From assembly GCA_949987705.1 (NCBI GenBank), contig OX465284.1, positions 71,781,470 through 71,845,469 of the forward strand: 64,000 nucleotides of DNA, in the 5' to 3' direction. The position numbers were made by a program, and so were the translations under genes. This document shows positions 24,000-35,599 of this stretch, piece after piece. The notes below the pieces were generated by a model, which did no database searches, was not told the DNA's origin, and saw nothing but the letters and a program-made list of their open reading frames with translations. Source of the stretch: Thereva unica. Lineage: Eukaryota > Arthropoda > Insecta > Diptera > Therevidae. How positions within the stretch are numbered: position 1 is the first letter of the stretch; every line of letters begins with the position of its first letter.

Positions 24000-24340
24000 A
24001 CCGTCATATAGAAAGAAGCAGATGTAGCACAGCCTCTAATTGAAGAAGTTGCAAATGTCACAGCAGAACTCAAAATTTATAAAGCTCTAGGGCCATGTAA
24101 ACTAACAGAAATCTTAAAATATAGTGGGAAAAAACTATGCCGTGCCTTACACACTCCGGTCTGCGAACTATGAAGAAGAAGAAGGATTCAAAAGACACAA
24201 GAGGCAGAATTCTCTCAGTTCAAAAAACAGTTGAATTGATGAACTGCAAAATTTAGATACCAACCACACGGCTTAACACAGCTTACAAAGTAGTATCACA
24301 TATCACGTTAAATAGATTGAAACCATTGCATTTAATTAAT
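24000..24340 (+). pseudogene. RTE-type reverse transcriptase fragment
   Basis: The plus strand reads ADVAQPLIEEVANVTAELK, then YKALGPCKLTEILKYSGKK and LCRALHTPVCEL. After a stop and frame changes it continues LNTAYKVVSHITLNRLKP at about 24270-24330. These are RT motifs 0 and 1 of a family distinct from the neighbour at 23635-23860, and the two point in opposite directions. Confidence 0.85.
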
Positions 24341-24344
24341 AATT

Positions 24345-26700
24345 TTAATTCAACGCCCTCCTACCTTCCTTATTCATAAGTATGGCAGTTAATCCTCAAC
24401 GAATGCAGCTCAAGATCCCCTCTCCAATCGAAAGCCTTTCAAAATTACTAAAACTACCGTATAGTTTCCTGATTGATCTTATTTCCTTCAATCTAATCTC
24501 TCCGTCATTTAATCATGGAAAATATTCCTAGATACCAGTTATTAAGGCTCCATTATACCGTTATACTTCAAGAAATGTACATAGGCATGACATTAGCTTG
24601 TGACTCGAGTCGGAAAAAGAGAGTCCCTTAAGTTACATAGAATCGGTGTGCAAACAAACTGCCAATGAAGGAAAATCTCCATCAATCCGGGCTGTCTCTT
24701 CTAGCTGTGGCTGCATGTTACGTGAATACCTGCGTGGCTATAAATAATACGCTATCATCAATAATAACAACAATTTTCATCTTTACGGTAGACACTTTAG
24801 ATCTCCAAGATTCACCTTTCTCAAAAAAACTTAAGACACATTTCCGTGATCCTCGGCTCGGCATCTTGACGAGCGCGCCCAGCATCATCGAAATCGATCA
24901 GTAAAGAGTGAATACAGCGGAACAGCACACGATCGAACAATTACTAAGATCCCGCTACCACCAGCGGCTAGATTATATGGATGCATTAAATATGAAATAC
25001 TACTACATCTACTACTACTTCCCCTTCTATTTCTCAATAGCCGGGAAAGGTATATTGACAGGTGCATGAAATATGTGTTTCCCCATTATTTGCATTTGGC
25101 GCAACGTCATTCAAGATCACGCGAAACGTTTGCGGCATCGGAGGCACTTTTCGCTCCTCTCTAATATCCCAGCCCAGACTCAAGCTACACCCCAGCTACA
25201 GAAGCATCAGAAGCCTTGATATTTCCAGTTTATGCAGAGTCCCAGTCTTATGCAGCCTTTGCCAACCTTAGCGGCTTTCATAATTTCTGGCATAAGCAAT
25301 AATGTGCAGTCATGCTCGCGTCGAGTGTGACGAATCGATCAAAAGGCACCGATCTTGTGGCTTGAGCGCCGCGAAGTGTATGGGTATGCATATATCTGCT
25401 GCACTCTGGCGAGATGATATTGTCTGGAGCGTTTGTAGGCCATACGGGACAGGCTAAATCCGACAAGGGCTCGAAGGCAGCATAACCTGACCCAATGATC
25501 ATTATCCAGATCACTCGAGCCACGATATCAGATATAACAGCGATCGGGGCTAACTCAAACAGAAGCGTTATCGAGGCGTGCATGCGCGATATTAGCGAAA
25601 ACAGAACAACACCTATGATGGCTCGGCGGAGATAGTTGTGCTTCGCGGCCTCTATACATCCCACCCATTCGTAATTTGTTGCCTAAATTGCAGAACGAAC
25701 AGGGAGGAAACAAACAAGTAACAAACAACGCCAAAATGAATTATCATCAGGTCATGTAGAAGGAACAACAAACGCGGAAAAATCGAAGGAAACCAACTGA
25801 AAAATTCCCTCGAGTCGGAGTCTCATGCGTCTAAAAATAGTGAAACGACGCGCGTCCATTGAGGAGAGAATCAAGTCAGCCAGCCGCGCAGGCGCACTTA
25901 CAAAAATTGCCTACTCATGCGCACTCCCTGCCCGCGCAGACAGGCTGTGGCACAACAAACAAAATCTCGAGATTTTAATCTAATAAAGAACAATAATAAA
26001 AAAAGTCCAAGATGAAAGCCGGGAAAATTCCAGGGAAAACAAAGTAAATAAACGTTGTTGGCCAAAACCGAAAATAAACGAGATCTCAACACACGGCAGC
26101 GGACTTAATTTGTGGCTGCCGTGCGCCAATTTTCTATTTTTGGGTCCACGACGCTGGGGGAATTAAGAGGTTAAAGCTGGGGGCTAAAAAATTAAAATTG
26201 CAACTAAGACAGGGAAAATAATTAAGAGATTCTGCGGTGATTTAGTGTGATTAGGCGACTTTTTTCTTGATTTTTCATATTTTTGTTTTTGTCTTGCTTT
26301 GGGATTGGTATTTTCTCCAGAGAAATTCAGACGCGATGTTCGAGTTTAAAGATATTCTGGAGACGAGTTCTTTAGTTTTAGAAATCGGTTTTTGCCACCG
26401 ATTTCGGAATTTAGCGGCTTCAAAATTAGAGACTGGCTTAAACTAAAGATCTTCAACTTATTAAATATAGAGGCTATATGCAAATTTTCAGCGATTAACA
26501 AAATTTAAGGAGATATTGAATACTTTTTCTATCACGCTCAATCTAACGTCCCATGACTAAATCTAGTTCTGGCCACCTTGCGCCTGTAAGCCATAGCCGG
26601 CGAATAACGTGGATATGTTAGGTAGCAGTACTCACCGGAAGTTTGAGAGTAACCAAGCATGATTTTTTTTTCATTTAAGTTTATCAGAAAATTATTAACA
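24345..26700. other. Unassigned region
   Basis: The minus-strand frame 25278-25664 (128 codons) is the longest here, but I recognise no domain and it lacks a convincing splice or start context. Nothing else is supported. Confidence 0.35.
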
Positions 26701-26711
26701 ATAAAGCAGCG

Positions 26712-28249
26712 GTTACATTCCAAAGTCAACACGAAAGTGCACTTTGAAGCTCGAAAGCTCTGACCCAGTAGGAATTCTAGGAAGGCCTTACCGATGGAGC
26801 ATTGAAATAAGTATAGTTGTTTTCAAACCTCGTGACATCCCGCGCATGTTCCCCAGCTAAGCTCTTAAAAATGTTTAAAAGCTCAGAGAAAAGCTTCAGT
26901 CAACTCCTCCTATCAAATCACTTGCTGGTTGCTGCCATGTAATCAGTCGCGACTGCGTGTTGCTAAAGAGAGGTGTATTTTTCTGGGACTTCAATGATTA
27001 TTTAAAAAATTTACAAATTATGACTGAAAAACACCCGTTTTTATATATTTTTTTTATTTTAAGGTTACCTATTATATTTTACACATATGCTACAAATTGT
27101 AGCACTTTCTACTAAAAAATACGAAATTTGTGTTTTTATCACTTTGATTACTAGATTGTTGACGTTTCCTGCCAGTCGCATACGCGCTTCTGCCCGGGGA
27201 GGTTGTGTTGCTCGCGACTGCGGAGAACTGTCGGTTTATGAATGAAAACGCTCATTTATTCAAAGGAATTTTTTTCAGCATTTTTTTTAAGTTATTTTAA
27301 ATTTAGAAATGAGAAATATTTCGCATAATTAAAGTAAAATTATGCTTATTATGTTGAATAACCTGCCTTTGTTGAGCAGGGGCTTTACATGTATATAAAA
27401 GCTCTGCTCAACACATAGAAAGATAAATTAACTTTATTCATTCGGCATGCGCGCATCCCTTCCCAAATTATTTTGTTGAGTTTTTTCAGTGTTTGTTGCC
27501 GTTTTAACTAAAAAGAGGGGAAATGATAGAACAATATTTATAAAATTTGGCAACGAGGTGCGCAGAACTGCTCAAATTTTTTGTGTCACGGAGTTTGAAA
27601 AATTCTATACTCATCTGGTAAGGGGTACCTCTTATTTTCTTGGTGCTAGATGAGCCCTTATTTAACCCATTACAAGAGATGGTAAGGTGTAGTCCAGAAT
27701 TATACCCAAACAAGTGAGAATCTGCCCGATGACTCAAGGGAGCTTTCCTGGAGTTTTCATAAATTTTATAGAAAAAAAAAGAAAACGGGCAATTATATTC
27801 GTCGACATAAAATGCGACGTTAGCATACTCAATAGCCCGGGTCTCATTCGATACGGAGTACAAGCAGCTTTGGAAAGTGGTTAGAATTTAGTTGGGGGAC
27901 CCCTTAGGTAAAGCCACTCTCGGGCTTGGAAAGAAAAGGCATTTGTAAAAGATGAACAAAATAAAAGCATTTCGATACAGGCGCCCATGAATATTTCTTT
28001 TTGCAATGTTCCATTTGCTGCCTTACTATTATACCCCTTACAGATGAGCAGTTCTATAAGTACTCTAAGGTAAGTACTAAAGTAAGGCCTTACCTCCTAT
28101 GACATCGTGTGTAAAAATAAGCACTTCTGTAAGGGGTGTGGTAAGGCCTACCCCTTACCAGTAAGTGCTGATTTCAGTACTTCTGTAAGCTTACCGGTCC
28201 TACTGGGGAGCTTCAAAGTGCACTTTCGCGTTGACTTTGGGATGTAAAC
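26712..28249. mobile_element. 1.5-kb TIR element with GTAAGG-rich right interior
   Basis: The left terminus (26712-26770) reads GTTACATTCCAAAGTCAAC then GAAAGTGCACTTTGAAGCT and CCAGTAGG. The right terminus (28197-28249) is its reverse complement with few changes, giving inverted repeats of about 50 bases. A possible 3-bp duplication GCG flanks it (26709-26711, 28250-28252). The right interior 28030-28190 is packed with TAAGGGGT, GTAAGG and CCTTAC words. A 119-codon minus-strand frame at 27504-27863 has no recognisable transposase motif. Confidence 0.75.
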
Positions 28250-28259
28250 GCGAGTTAAA

Positions 28260-28870
28260 GCTTATATAAAAATTCTACGCAAATCCCAATGTGAAGCTGA
28301 GAGTGTATTCACGCACGTTTTATCATGGTTTCGCCCTTAAAGGGCCTAATCCATGTTTAAGAGTGTTTTTTCTGTAGTATGTATTTATATGTGATATGAT
28401 AAAGATGTGTCACAATAATTTTACTCGTGAGCACACATCCTACTTTTTTTAACGCGTCACTTTTAAAAGGCTCCTCCCTGTTAGCTTTAAGCAGGCAAAC
28501 CGCTCAGTGATTTTAAATGACTGAGGGTTACGTAATTCTGTCCGGCAGCTAAGAAACGCGATCCAAATATACGACGCCATAGTGCCATTTACCAGTCCCT
28601 TTTCTAAGTCAATATTCGACCTCAACATTACTTTAGCTCTCTCGAAAATGCCTTCAGTCTATACATAATAAGTTGAATTGTTGAGTTGAGGTTGAGATGA
28701 ATTTTCGACTCACGTCACAAATCACGCAAATCCCAAACAAAACACAAAGCTGCTGCTGTCAACTAAATTCAATTACTCAACGACTGAAGTCATAATTTCA
28801 GCTCAACCCAGTTGACCCTAACTCTACTCGACTCGCGTCTACATGTAATTGGCTTCGGACTTCAACTCAT
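28260..28870. other. Spacer with GTTGAG/CTCAAC words
   Basis: There is no gene. 28675-28840 has several related words (GTTGAGTTGAGGTTGAG, CTCAACCCAGTTGA) that could be a degenerate fold-back. Confidence 0.3.
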
Positions 28871-28876
28871 CATACG

Positions 28877-29653
28877 TCATCCATTGATATCCTCAAGTAT
28901 AACCGAAACCAGACTAGTGTTGCCGGTATTGTGTATAGCGTTAACAAGTTTTTCTTGTGTCTTTATGGTATAGCTTAAGAACTTTCTGATTGTTCTAATC
29001 CGTTTGACCATTTTTAGATAGATTCCTAACGGTTTCTCAATCGAAAACATTGACAAATCATTGGTTGTATTTGTTGAGATTTGCTCCAGAAAAATTGCAA
29101 TATGTTCAGATGTCTTGATGTGTATATTCATGGCTTGTCTTGCCGGTTAGAAATACCCGTTATTTATAGCTAGTTCTTGCAATTCCTATTCGTATTCAGG
29201 ATTTATTATATAAGGTTGTTCAAAGATCTCAAATGCGTGTACTTAATTGAAAGCAGTATCTCGAGCTGCCGTTCACGCCTTGATGTTCGGCATATTTTGG
29301 CTCATTTCTTTCATTTTATTTTCCCTAGCTAAGAAAGCATCTCTTTCATTTTCAAACCCTTCTACATATAAATTCAGTTTCTGATTGATCGACGGTACTC
29401 TCACAACTGCGGGAACATTTCCTACGGCAATTTTGCTCTTGCCTGCCAATGTGCTATGTGGATAATGAATCCTTGGTTGATTCATGAACCCTGGCATGCG
29501 TAACGCTTTCTTCTGTTTCGTTTTGCCTTTTTTTTTATAAAAAACTTGAAACATCATTGGAAACTCTATAAGACTCTTCCTTGAGCAGATATAATGAGGA
29601 TGTAAGGGACGTCTCTCATACCTTTCGAAAATGCTACTACAGTATCCAATCAC
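28877..29653 (-). pseudogene. Two unrecognised ORFs in series, possible gene remnant
   Basis: Two minus-strand frames follow one another: 126 codons (29653-29273) and 84 codons (29131-28877). The first has a lysine-rich segment (FYKKKGKTKQKKALRMPGF) and ends in a charged segment, LYVEGFENERDAFLAREN. The second has LGIYLKMVKRIRTIRKFL. Amino-acid composition looks protein-like, without the Phe/Ser runs of random AT-rich frames. The two could be parts of one decayed coding sequence. I do not recognise the family. Confidence 0.3.
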
Positions 29654-29940
29654 TTGCGTCCAACTTTGTGTTTATTTCCAATAGTTTGTCTGACTACTGA
29701 CTACCCACCTGGGTCCATCACGATCCGCTGGCACTACCTGTAACAAAACCAAATTGAGAGTTTATACCCTGGGAATAATACTAAACTCCACCAAAACCAG
29801 CGGATGAACAAACTGATGAGCGGACTTGCTGATCTCTACGGGCTTGTTGCAAATATTGTGGATCCATCTTTTTAGCCAAAAACCATGTATTGGAAATAGC
29901 TCACTATTATAAGACCTGTAATCACTAAGAACCAAGCTTA

Positions 29941-30192
29941 ATTGAGGCGCTCAGCGCTAAATGGAGCTTAGCCTCAATTTCTTAAACAGGTAAAATTAGG
30001 TTTAGAAGAAAGTTGAAAGTTTATCAAACACAAAATTTATTTTGGTACATTCATAAACAAATTAAACTAGTAATTTTCTTTCAATGTTAATCTAAACAGT
30101 ACTTTAGTATCATTGTATTGATAAATGTAGCTTAGGTCGTTCTTCCGTGGACTTTTTGTAGTTTAGACCGACCTAGCGCTGAGCGGCTCAAT
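29941..30192. mobile_element. TTA-flanked MITE (PIF/Harbinger-like)
   Basis: The left end ATTGAGGCGCTCAGCGCTA (29941-29959) is matched in reverse complement by TAGCGCTGAGCGGCTCAAT (30174-30192). TTA flanks both sides (29938-29940, 30193-30195), the 3-bp duplication typical of PIF/Harbinger elements. The 252-bp body has no ORF. Confidence 0.8.
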
Positions 30193-30505
30193 TTAACTTG
30201 ATTCCAGCATTATCCTGCCTTTCAATCACCAGTGATATTCGTAAACCACAACAGTTGGAACAATGGAGACTGATTACAGTTTGGTAACGCTCCATTTTTA
30301 ATAAAGTAGTCTCCCAAAGGTCCTACGCTGTGTCGGAACTCTCGTCGGCGATATAGAAAAACTTGTAGAGGCAGCAATTCTCCTCTTTGGTACAATCCAA
30401 GATAGGTTATGCTAGGGTTTCCTAGGGTGCCGCAAGGTAGAATGCTGTAGTTGCCAACTCTTTCATCGACAAACCACTAGATTCGACTTTTAAGCGGGTA
30501 GACTA

Positions 30506-32062
30506 CAGTAAAATTTTCAAAAAATTCATTTCTTTTTTTTTTGCTTTAAATTTGAAATCAGCCACCTCGAAAACCACCGAGTTAGAAATTTCATCACAAA
30601 ATAATCAAGATTTCACGTTTTGGCCAGAAATTTGGGACTCTGTCCCACAGTGCAATGTTCAAACGCGTTTTTCTCGAAACGATGTTTTTCAAAACGGTGT
30701 ACATGATATCTCAAGATCTAATCAACGAATTGACTTGAAATTTGACACACTTCTTTTATGGATGAGTGCCTCTGGCGTCACGTAGGATTTTGTCAATATC
30801 TTGCTTTGTTCAATAATTATTAACAATCATAACATGAAATTTGTGCCGAAAAAACGTATTTTAGGTCAAAGTGTATTCTTTTATTTGATATAAAAATCAG
30901 GAACTTGAGTTGCTCCGTTTAGAACAGTGGTTCTTTACCTTTTTATACTCGCGGCCCACCAAATATTTCAAAATTTGTTTGTGACCCCCATTTTTTTAAT
31001 AATAATTTATATTTATTAATTTAAATTTTATTTTTTTATATAATAAATACAAAAATGGCTTGCCTATTAATGCCTTGTCTATTTATATAATATTCAAACT
31101 TCACAATTAATGAAAACTCATTAATTTTTGGCGGGCCCCCAGCAAAACTTCTTACGGCCCTCTAGAGGGCCGCGGCCCACAGGTTAAGAATCACTGGTTT
31201 AGAAGATATGTAGGTTCAAAGCATGAGCGAAATGTTTAAAAGCCTAATGATATTTTTTATTCAATTTAAAGTATATTTTCTGTTTTTTTTTACCAAATGG
31301 TCCAAATTGGAACAATAATACAAAATTACTTCTAAATTATGTCAGATAGTAGACAAAACATGATCAACAAAAAACACAAATTGAATAAAAAATATCATTA
31401 GGCTTTTAAACATTTCGCTCATGCTTTGAACCTACATATCTTCTAAACGGAGCAACTCAAGTTCCTGATCTTTATATCAAATAAAAGAATACACTTTGAC
31501 CTAAAAGATGAGTCTAAGTATATTGTTTTACGATAATTGGTCTAGGAGTTATTCAACTCTAAATAAATGACAAAAAAAGACATTGTTTTTTCGCGAACAC
31601 CTTGTATCTTAGTGGTTAGCTCCCTATCTAGCTAGAACACACTTTTCCTCCAAATACATCCAGGAATGACCCCTGAAAAAATTAGAAAAGTAGTCCAACT
31701 TGAACGTCGGAAAACCGATACAAGTCGTGAATCAGTTCATATGAATATTTTAAATCTTTAAAACGGTGATATCTCATGAATGGCAATACGTACGGGAAAA
31801 TGTATAATGACTTTTTTTGTAGAAAATCGTATGAGCTACAAACTTTGTGAACTTTTTTTTATGATAGGACTTACGGTTTAGATGCATTTGCAAAAAACAG
31901 ATATTTTGACCCTAAAACCCCCTAAAAAGAAAGGTTCCCGGGGTAAAAAATCGGTAGACTTTATAACCCCTTATTAAGAACCCTAAAAGGAAGCTCTGTG
32001 CCAATTTTCAGCCTGTACCTGACCATTTCCGCTATTTCGCTTTTTTCGGCTTAATTTGACTG
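30506..32062. mobile_element. Long palindromic repeat, probable DNA element, host of a hAT MITE
   Basis: A long inverted repeat sits at its centre. The left arm (30866-30924 plus 31201-31267) contains TCAAAGTGTATTCTTTTATT and AGGTTCAAAGCATGAGCGAA. The right arm (31378-31502) is its reverse complement over about 125 bases. Possible outer termini are CAGTAAAATT (30506) and its partner AATTTGACTG (to 32062), each next to TA. Parts of the right half recur inverted at 38260-39560, so this is a dispersed family. The outer borders are less certain than the palindrome. Confidence 0.6.
30925..31196. mobile_element. hAT MITE with perfect 8-bp target duplication
   Basis: The ends are CAGTGGTTCTTTACC (30925-30939) and GGTTAAGAATCACTG (31182-31196), a near-perfect inverted pair in the CAGTGGTTCT style of hAT elements. 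The 8-bp duplication GTTTAGAA is exact (30917-30924 and 31197-31204). Subterminal GCGGCCCAC words are also inverted. Removing the element restores the pairing of the surrounding palindrome, confirming both borders. It is 272 bp and has no ORF. Confidence 0.95.
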
Positions 32063-32197
32063 TACTATAAAGTTCTTCTAACTTAACGTTTGATAGGCGC
32101 TGTTTAAGCGTAAATAATCAAACTAATTCAAAAAAAAAATAACTCCACTAAATGGTACAAAATATCAATAAACAAGATAAATATCAGATAAAACAAT

Positions 32198-32389
32198 CCT
32201 CAGTTCGCCCAACTGGACTCGAACTGAAGTTAAATTGGAATAACGAAATGTCATTCCAGTAAGTTTTTGCATTTCTAATTTCTGGCGAAAAGGCAACAAC
32301 CATTTCAAGCACGAACTGAACATGAACTGGCCGAACTTAGCCGGTGAAGCCATTTATGGTTGATTAAACTGAACATTATTGAACTGAGG
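32198..32389. repeat. Dispersed repeat with CCTCAGTTC ends, copy 1
   Basis: The block starts CCTCAGTTCG and ends GAACTGAGG. Its middle and right part (TCATTCCAGT, TTTTGCATTTCTAA, ATTTCAAGCA, GCCGGTGAAGCCA) recur in the same orientation at 53035-53185, inside a hAT element. It may be a 190-bp MITE. Confidence 0.6.
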
Positions 32390-32729
32390 TAGGTGAAACC
32401 GGGGCATAAGCTGGCACTCTGAGAGTATACACAGCTCTAATAAGGCATCTTGTCCGCTTAACTGGTTAATCAGATGTTAGCCGATGATGTCCCGTCGATC
32501 ACCGTCCGCCTCGATACATTGTCCGACACCCTTGCTTCTGTTGCGACCAACTCGGCAACAGTCTTTGACTCGATCGATCTCAATGGGCTGAAACCATATC
32601 CCAGAGCCAGATGCGGCAACAACCTCTTCTGTTAGTGTCGTTGAACCGTCAGGCAATGGTGATATGGAGTCGTCGGTAGCCTGCGCCAATCTGATAACGG
32701 TACCCAGACTGCGAAATATTTTCATTTCG

Positions 32730-32830
32730 CGCTGCCCAAATATAGAAGGCTTTATCTAATGTGCCCTTCAAGTGATCTTTAAAATTTAACCTCCAGTCAA
32801 TTATCACTCTTAGGTACATTTAAACGTGGC
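32730..32830 (-). pseudogene. LINE reverse transcriptase thumb fragment
   Basis: The minus strand reads MYLRVIIDWRLNFKDHLKG then TLDKAFYIWAARN. This matches the KYLGV.ID..L.F..H......KA segment that follows the RT palm in R1/LOA/Jockey-type LINEs. It is a short remnant. Flanking sequence 32477-32725 is open on the minus strand but not recognisable. Confidence 0.6.
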
Positions 32831-33329
32831 TCTTCCACAAAACACCATGTGAGGATGGCTCATGCACTAAAGTCGGTTCTCTGCCGAATTACCCTGGCTT
32901 CCTTGGCAGGCATGAAAAATTGCCAATTAGGCGGAAGCTTTTTGCAAGTTAATTTATGGGGAAACACTCCAGCTCTTACACCCGACTCCTGATTTGTATC
33001 CGTCTGAGAACAGGGTCCATGTAGTCGGTAGGTCCTGATACCATTTCCTGTAGTAGAGAGCGCAGTATATTACTTGACCACAGGTCTTCCCGACCCTTGT
33101 GGATGCTAACTCTCTCTCAAACGACTGTTACTTCAACCAAGCACTCATTGAACTCTGGGAGTCACGCTCTTTGCTAGATGAAGCCGTTTTTAAAACCTTT
33201 ATCCATTCCAAAATGGAGTTTATTGTCAACTCTTTCGAGCCCCTCTAGCTACTTTGTGGTGGATTAGCAGTACTAGGATACTACTACTTCGCTGGGGTTC
33301 CTCGGCGTTGAGCACCTTCCAGTTGTTCA

Positions 33330-34050
33330 TAGGGATGTCCCTGTTGTGGCGCCAAAGACACTCGAGCAATTTGCCAGATCATGAATTACAACATTTTCCA
33401 TCACCATATCTGATATTTTGGCCTCTATGACGGCCCAAAGAATGCCCGGAAGTCTACCGGTACTGGAATTGGTATCGGTTATTGCCACTAGAAGGTGGTT
33501 CTTCACTACTTCGACCATTGGCCTGTTATCGGTTAAGCGTGTTTGTTGGGCTCCTGAAGTAGAAGCTTCCCCGACAACGGTTGGTTTTGAGAGCTTTTTG
33601 GTCATTATTTGTAGGCGCTGAGCTATCTTCCCGGAATCTCTCCCTTTCAGTGCAGGAGGTTTCCGCTCCTGCTATCCTTGCTGTTTAGCGCTCAACGACC
33701 TGCTTGAAATTTAGCTTTGTTGGTGTTGTTTTTCTCCAGGTTGGTATCGGCGGCCTCGTTCTCTGTAATTCTGCCGAGAACGAAGAGGACGCAATTGCAC
33801 CTTCTCTTGCGGATGGATGCTCGTGATCTCTGTTTCTCAGATGTGCCTTTGTCACTGTGACTGGTGATTCCTGACTCGCCTATGGTAATGTTGTCTGAGT
33901 TTGAAGTAACTGTGGTTGGTACCAGCAAAACCAGAGCTAGCGATTGCCCCACTTGGAGCAAGCTGAGACTCCCCCGAAGGGTAAAGGTTCATAGCCCTTG
34001 GTCCTAGTCCTTGTACGTTGCTGTTTTGCGTGTTGGGTCGCCTGCCCATC
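33330..34050 (-). pseudogene. LINE ORF1-like remnant (DUF4780-like segment)
   Basis: The minus-strand frame 33605-33327 contains HLLVAITDTNSSTGRLPGI followed by LWAVIEAKISDMVMENV. This resembles the VAIVDRN..G.L....W..VE..L start of the DUF4780-type domain found in insect LINE-associated ORF1 proteins. Upstream frames (34049-33692) are serine/asparagine-rich then basic (RASIRKRRC), a common ORF1 layout. Frames are broken. The assignment is from memory of the motif, so moderate at best. Confidence 0.45.
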
Positions 34051-34599
34051 TGTTGTTTTGGTTTCTTTTCATTATTGTTTTTGTTTATGTTGTTTCCACG
34101 AGTAGAGCCGAAATGAAGTCCGCCTTAGCGGGGCCGCATACCATAGTAAAGCACTTTTCTAAACCGACCTTGCCGGTCATCGGCGGGAACCGATTCAACA
34201 AGCCTGTTTATATCTACTGGTTGGCCATTTAGCCTTCGGCACGGTACCTTTACACCTTGGCTTAAAAGTCGCGACTGAGATTACGGGTTGGCAACCGCAC
34301 CGCTTTTGTTGGTTGTGGTAATGTCGTCCAAAGTGAAGCGTTGTGCATTGAACGAAGATGTAGTTTCGTGAATTAACACCGTAATGTTGATATTTCTTAG
34401 ACATATACAGAAGATGAACGAAAAGAGATAGAAAAACAAATATACTAGACGAGTGCGAATTGGACAGTTGACAATTGCACAGGGGTCAACCTCAGTGAGC
34501 AAACCGACGTTTTTAGAAAAGGCCAGCTTAGGAGTGCCTTGATTACGTTAATAACAATGCACTTAGCTGTAAAGTTAATGTTTAAAAAAAATTAGATCT

Positions 34600-34950
34600 G
34601 GCTGATTAGTTGGTACGCACAGGTAGTCGATTACTACTCGAATGAGGTACTTTGGTGCTCCTAGCTTGATCAACGCCAGGGGTTATCAGTGATTTTTCTC
34701 TATGGCAGATCGTGCCATGCCAAGAACCATGCTGGCTGCATTAGTCATTGACCTTCCCTTTCTAAAGCCGAATTTCTTGTCCCACAGGCCTCCTTCTCTT
34801 TCCATGGTAGAGAGTTTTCTGGTACAGGTCATTAGATCGAAAAGTTTTTCTATGCAACTAAAGAGACATATCAGTCTGTAGGATGACAGACACCCTAAAG
34901 GCATGGTATACAGAAGCAAGGTAATGGAAAAGACTGTATAAAATCGAAGC
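34600..34950 (-). pseudogene. R1/LOA-like reverse transcriptase fragment
   Basis: The minus strand reads YRLICLFSCIEKLFDLMTC, then LSTMEREGGLWDKKFGFRKG and RSMTNAASMVLGMARSAIE. Downstream comes ALIKLGAPKYLIRVVIDYL near 34675-34620. These match RT motifs 1 and 2 (YRPICLL...KL.E, GGLS..QFGFR.GRST..AI) and the later P.YL...I.DY block of R1/LOA-type LINEs. The segment between AIE and ALIKLG, which should hold the first catalytic aspartate, is deleted. Confidence 0.8.
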
Positions 34951-35189
34951 TGTTGTTGTTTCAGCATTACGGCTGACGTCATCAGGCGCCCATTTTTTAC
35001 GGTCTTCGAAGCTGCCGTCGCTTTTACATTACCTTCGTTTTTTGTATACCGTGCCCTAAAGGCTTGTTCGGCTAAGAGCACGAAACGTCCCATTGCTCTA
35101 GGAAAACTTGCTCTCTCAGGAGCGCTGTAAAGAGCAGATATCATCGGACAACGACCGAACCAAAACTTTATTACGAATGGAATACATTA

Positions 35190-35587
35190 AGCTGGAAATA
35201 CATAATTGCGCTGCATTGCATTGCAATACTTGATTGGATTTCACTGCAATGCGTATGCATTATATATGCGTTGCGTGTTGGCTCTTAAATGCGTTTTGAA
35301 ATTTGAATTTATGGTAAATTTGTGTTGAGTCCCTCATCAAAATCCATTTTTAATATATTACTGAGTTAATCCGAGCTAATAATATTTTGCGATAAAAACA
35401 AGATCAATTTGATAGAGTATGGAATGCGTCGTATGCGTAAAATGTAAAAGTTAAACAACTGTTGCATTGCATTGCGATGTATTAACGGTGGTGCCGCCTT
35501 AATAGGTCCGCCTTCATTGAAATATTCAGTGTTAACTTTATCTGTCAACGCATTCATGCAACGCAATGCAATTATGTACTTCCAGCT
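35190..35587. mobile_element. TTA-flanked MITE (PIF/Harbinger-like)
   Basis: The left end AGCTGGAAATACATAATTGC (35190-35209) matches in reverse complement the right end GCAATTATGTACTTCCAGCT (35568-35587) with one mismatch. TTA lies on both sides (35187-35189, 35588-35590). Inside both ends are runs of GCATTGC/GCAATGC words. It is 398 bp and noncoding apart from chance frames. Confidence 0.9.
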
Positions 35588-35599
35588 TTAGAATCTGGA

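Noticed and set aside
25278..25664. 128-codon minus-strand frame
   Set aside because: Hydrophobic stretches but no family resemblance; probably chance in GC-richer DNA.
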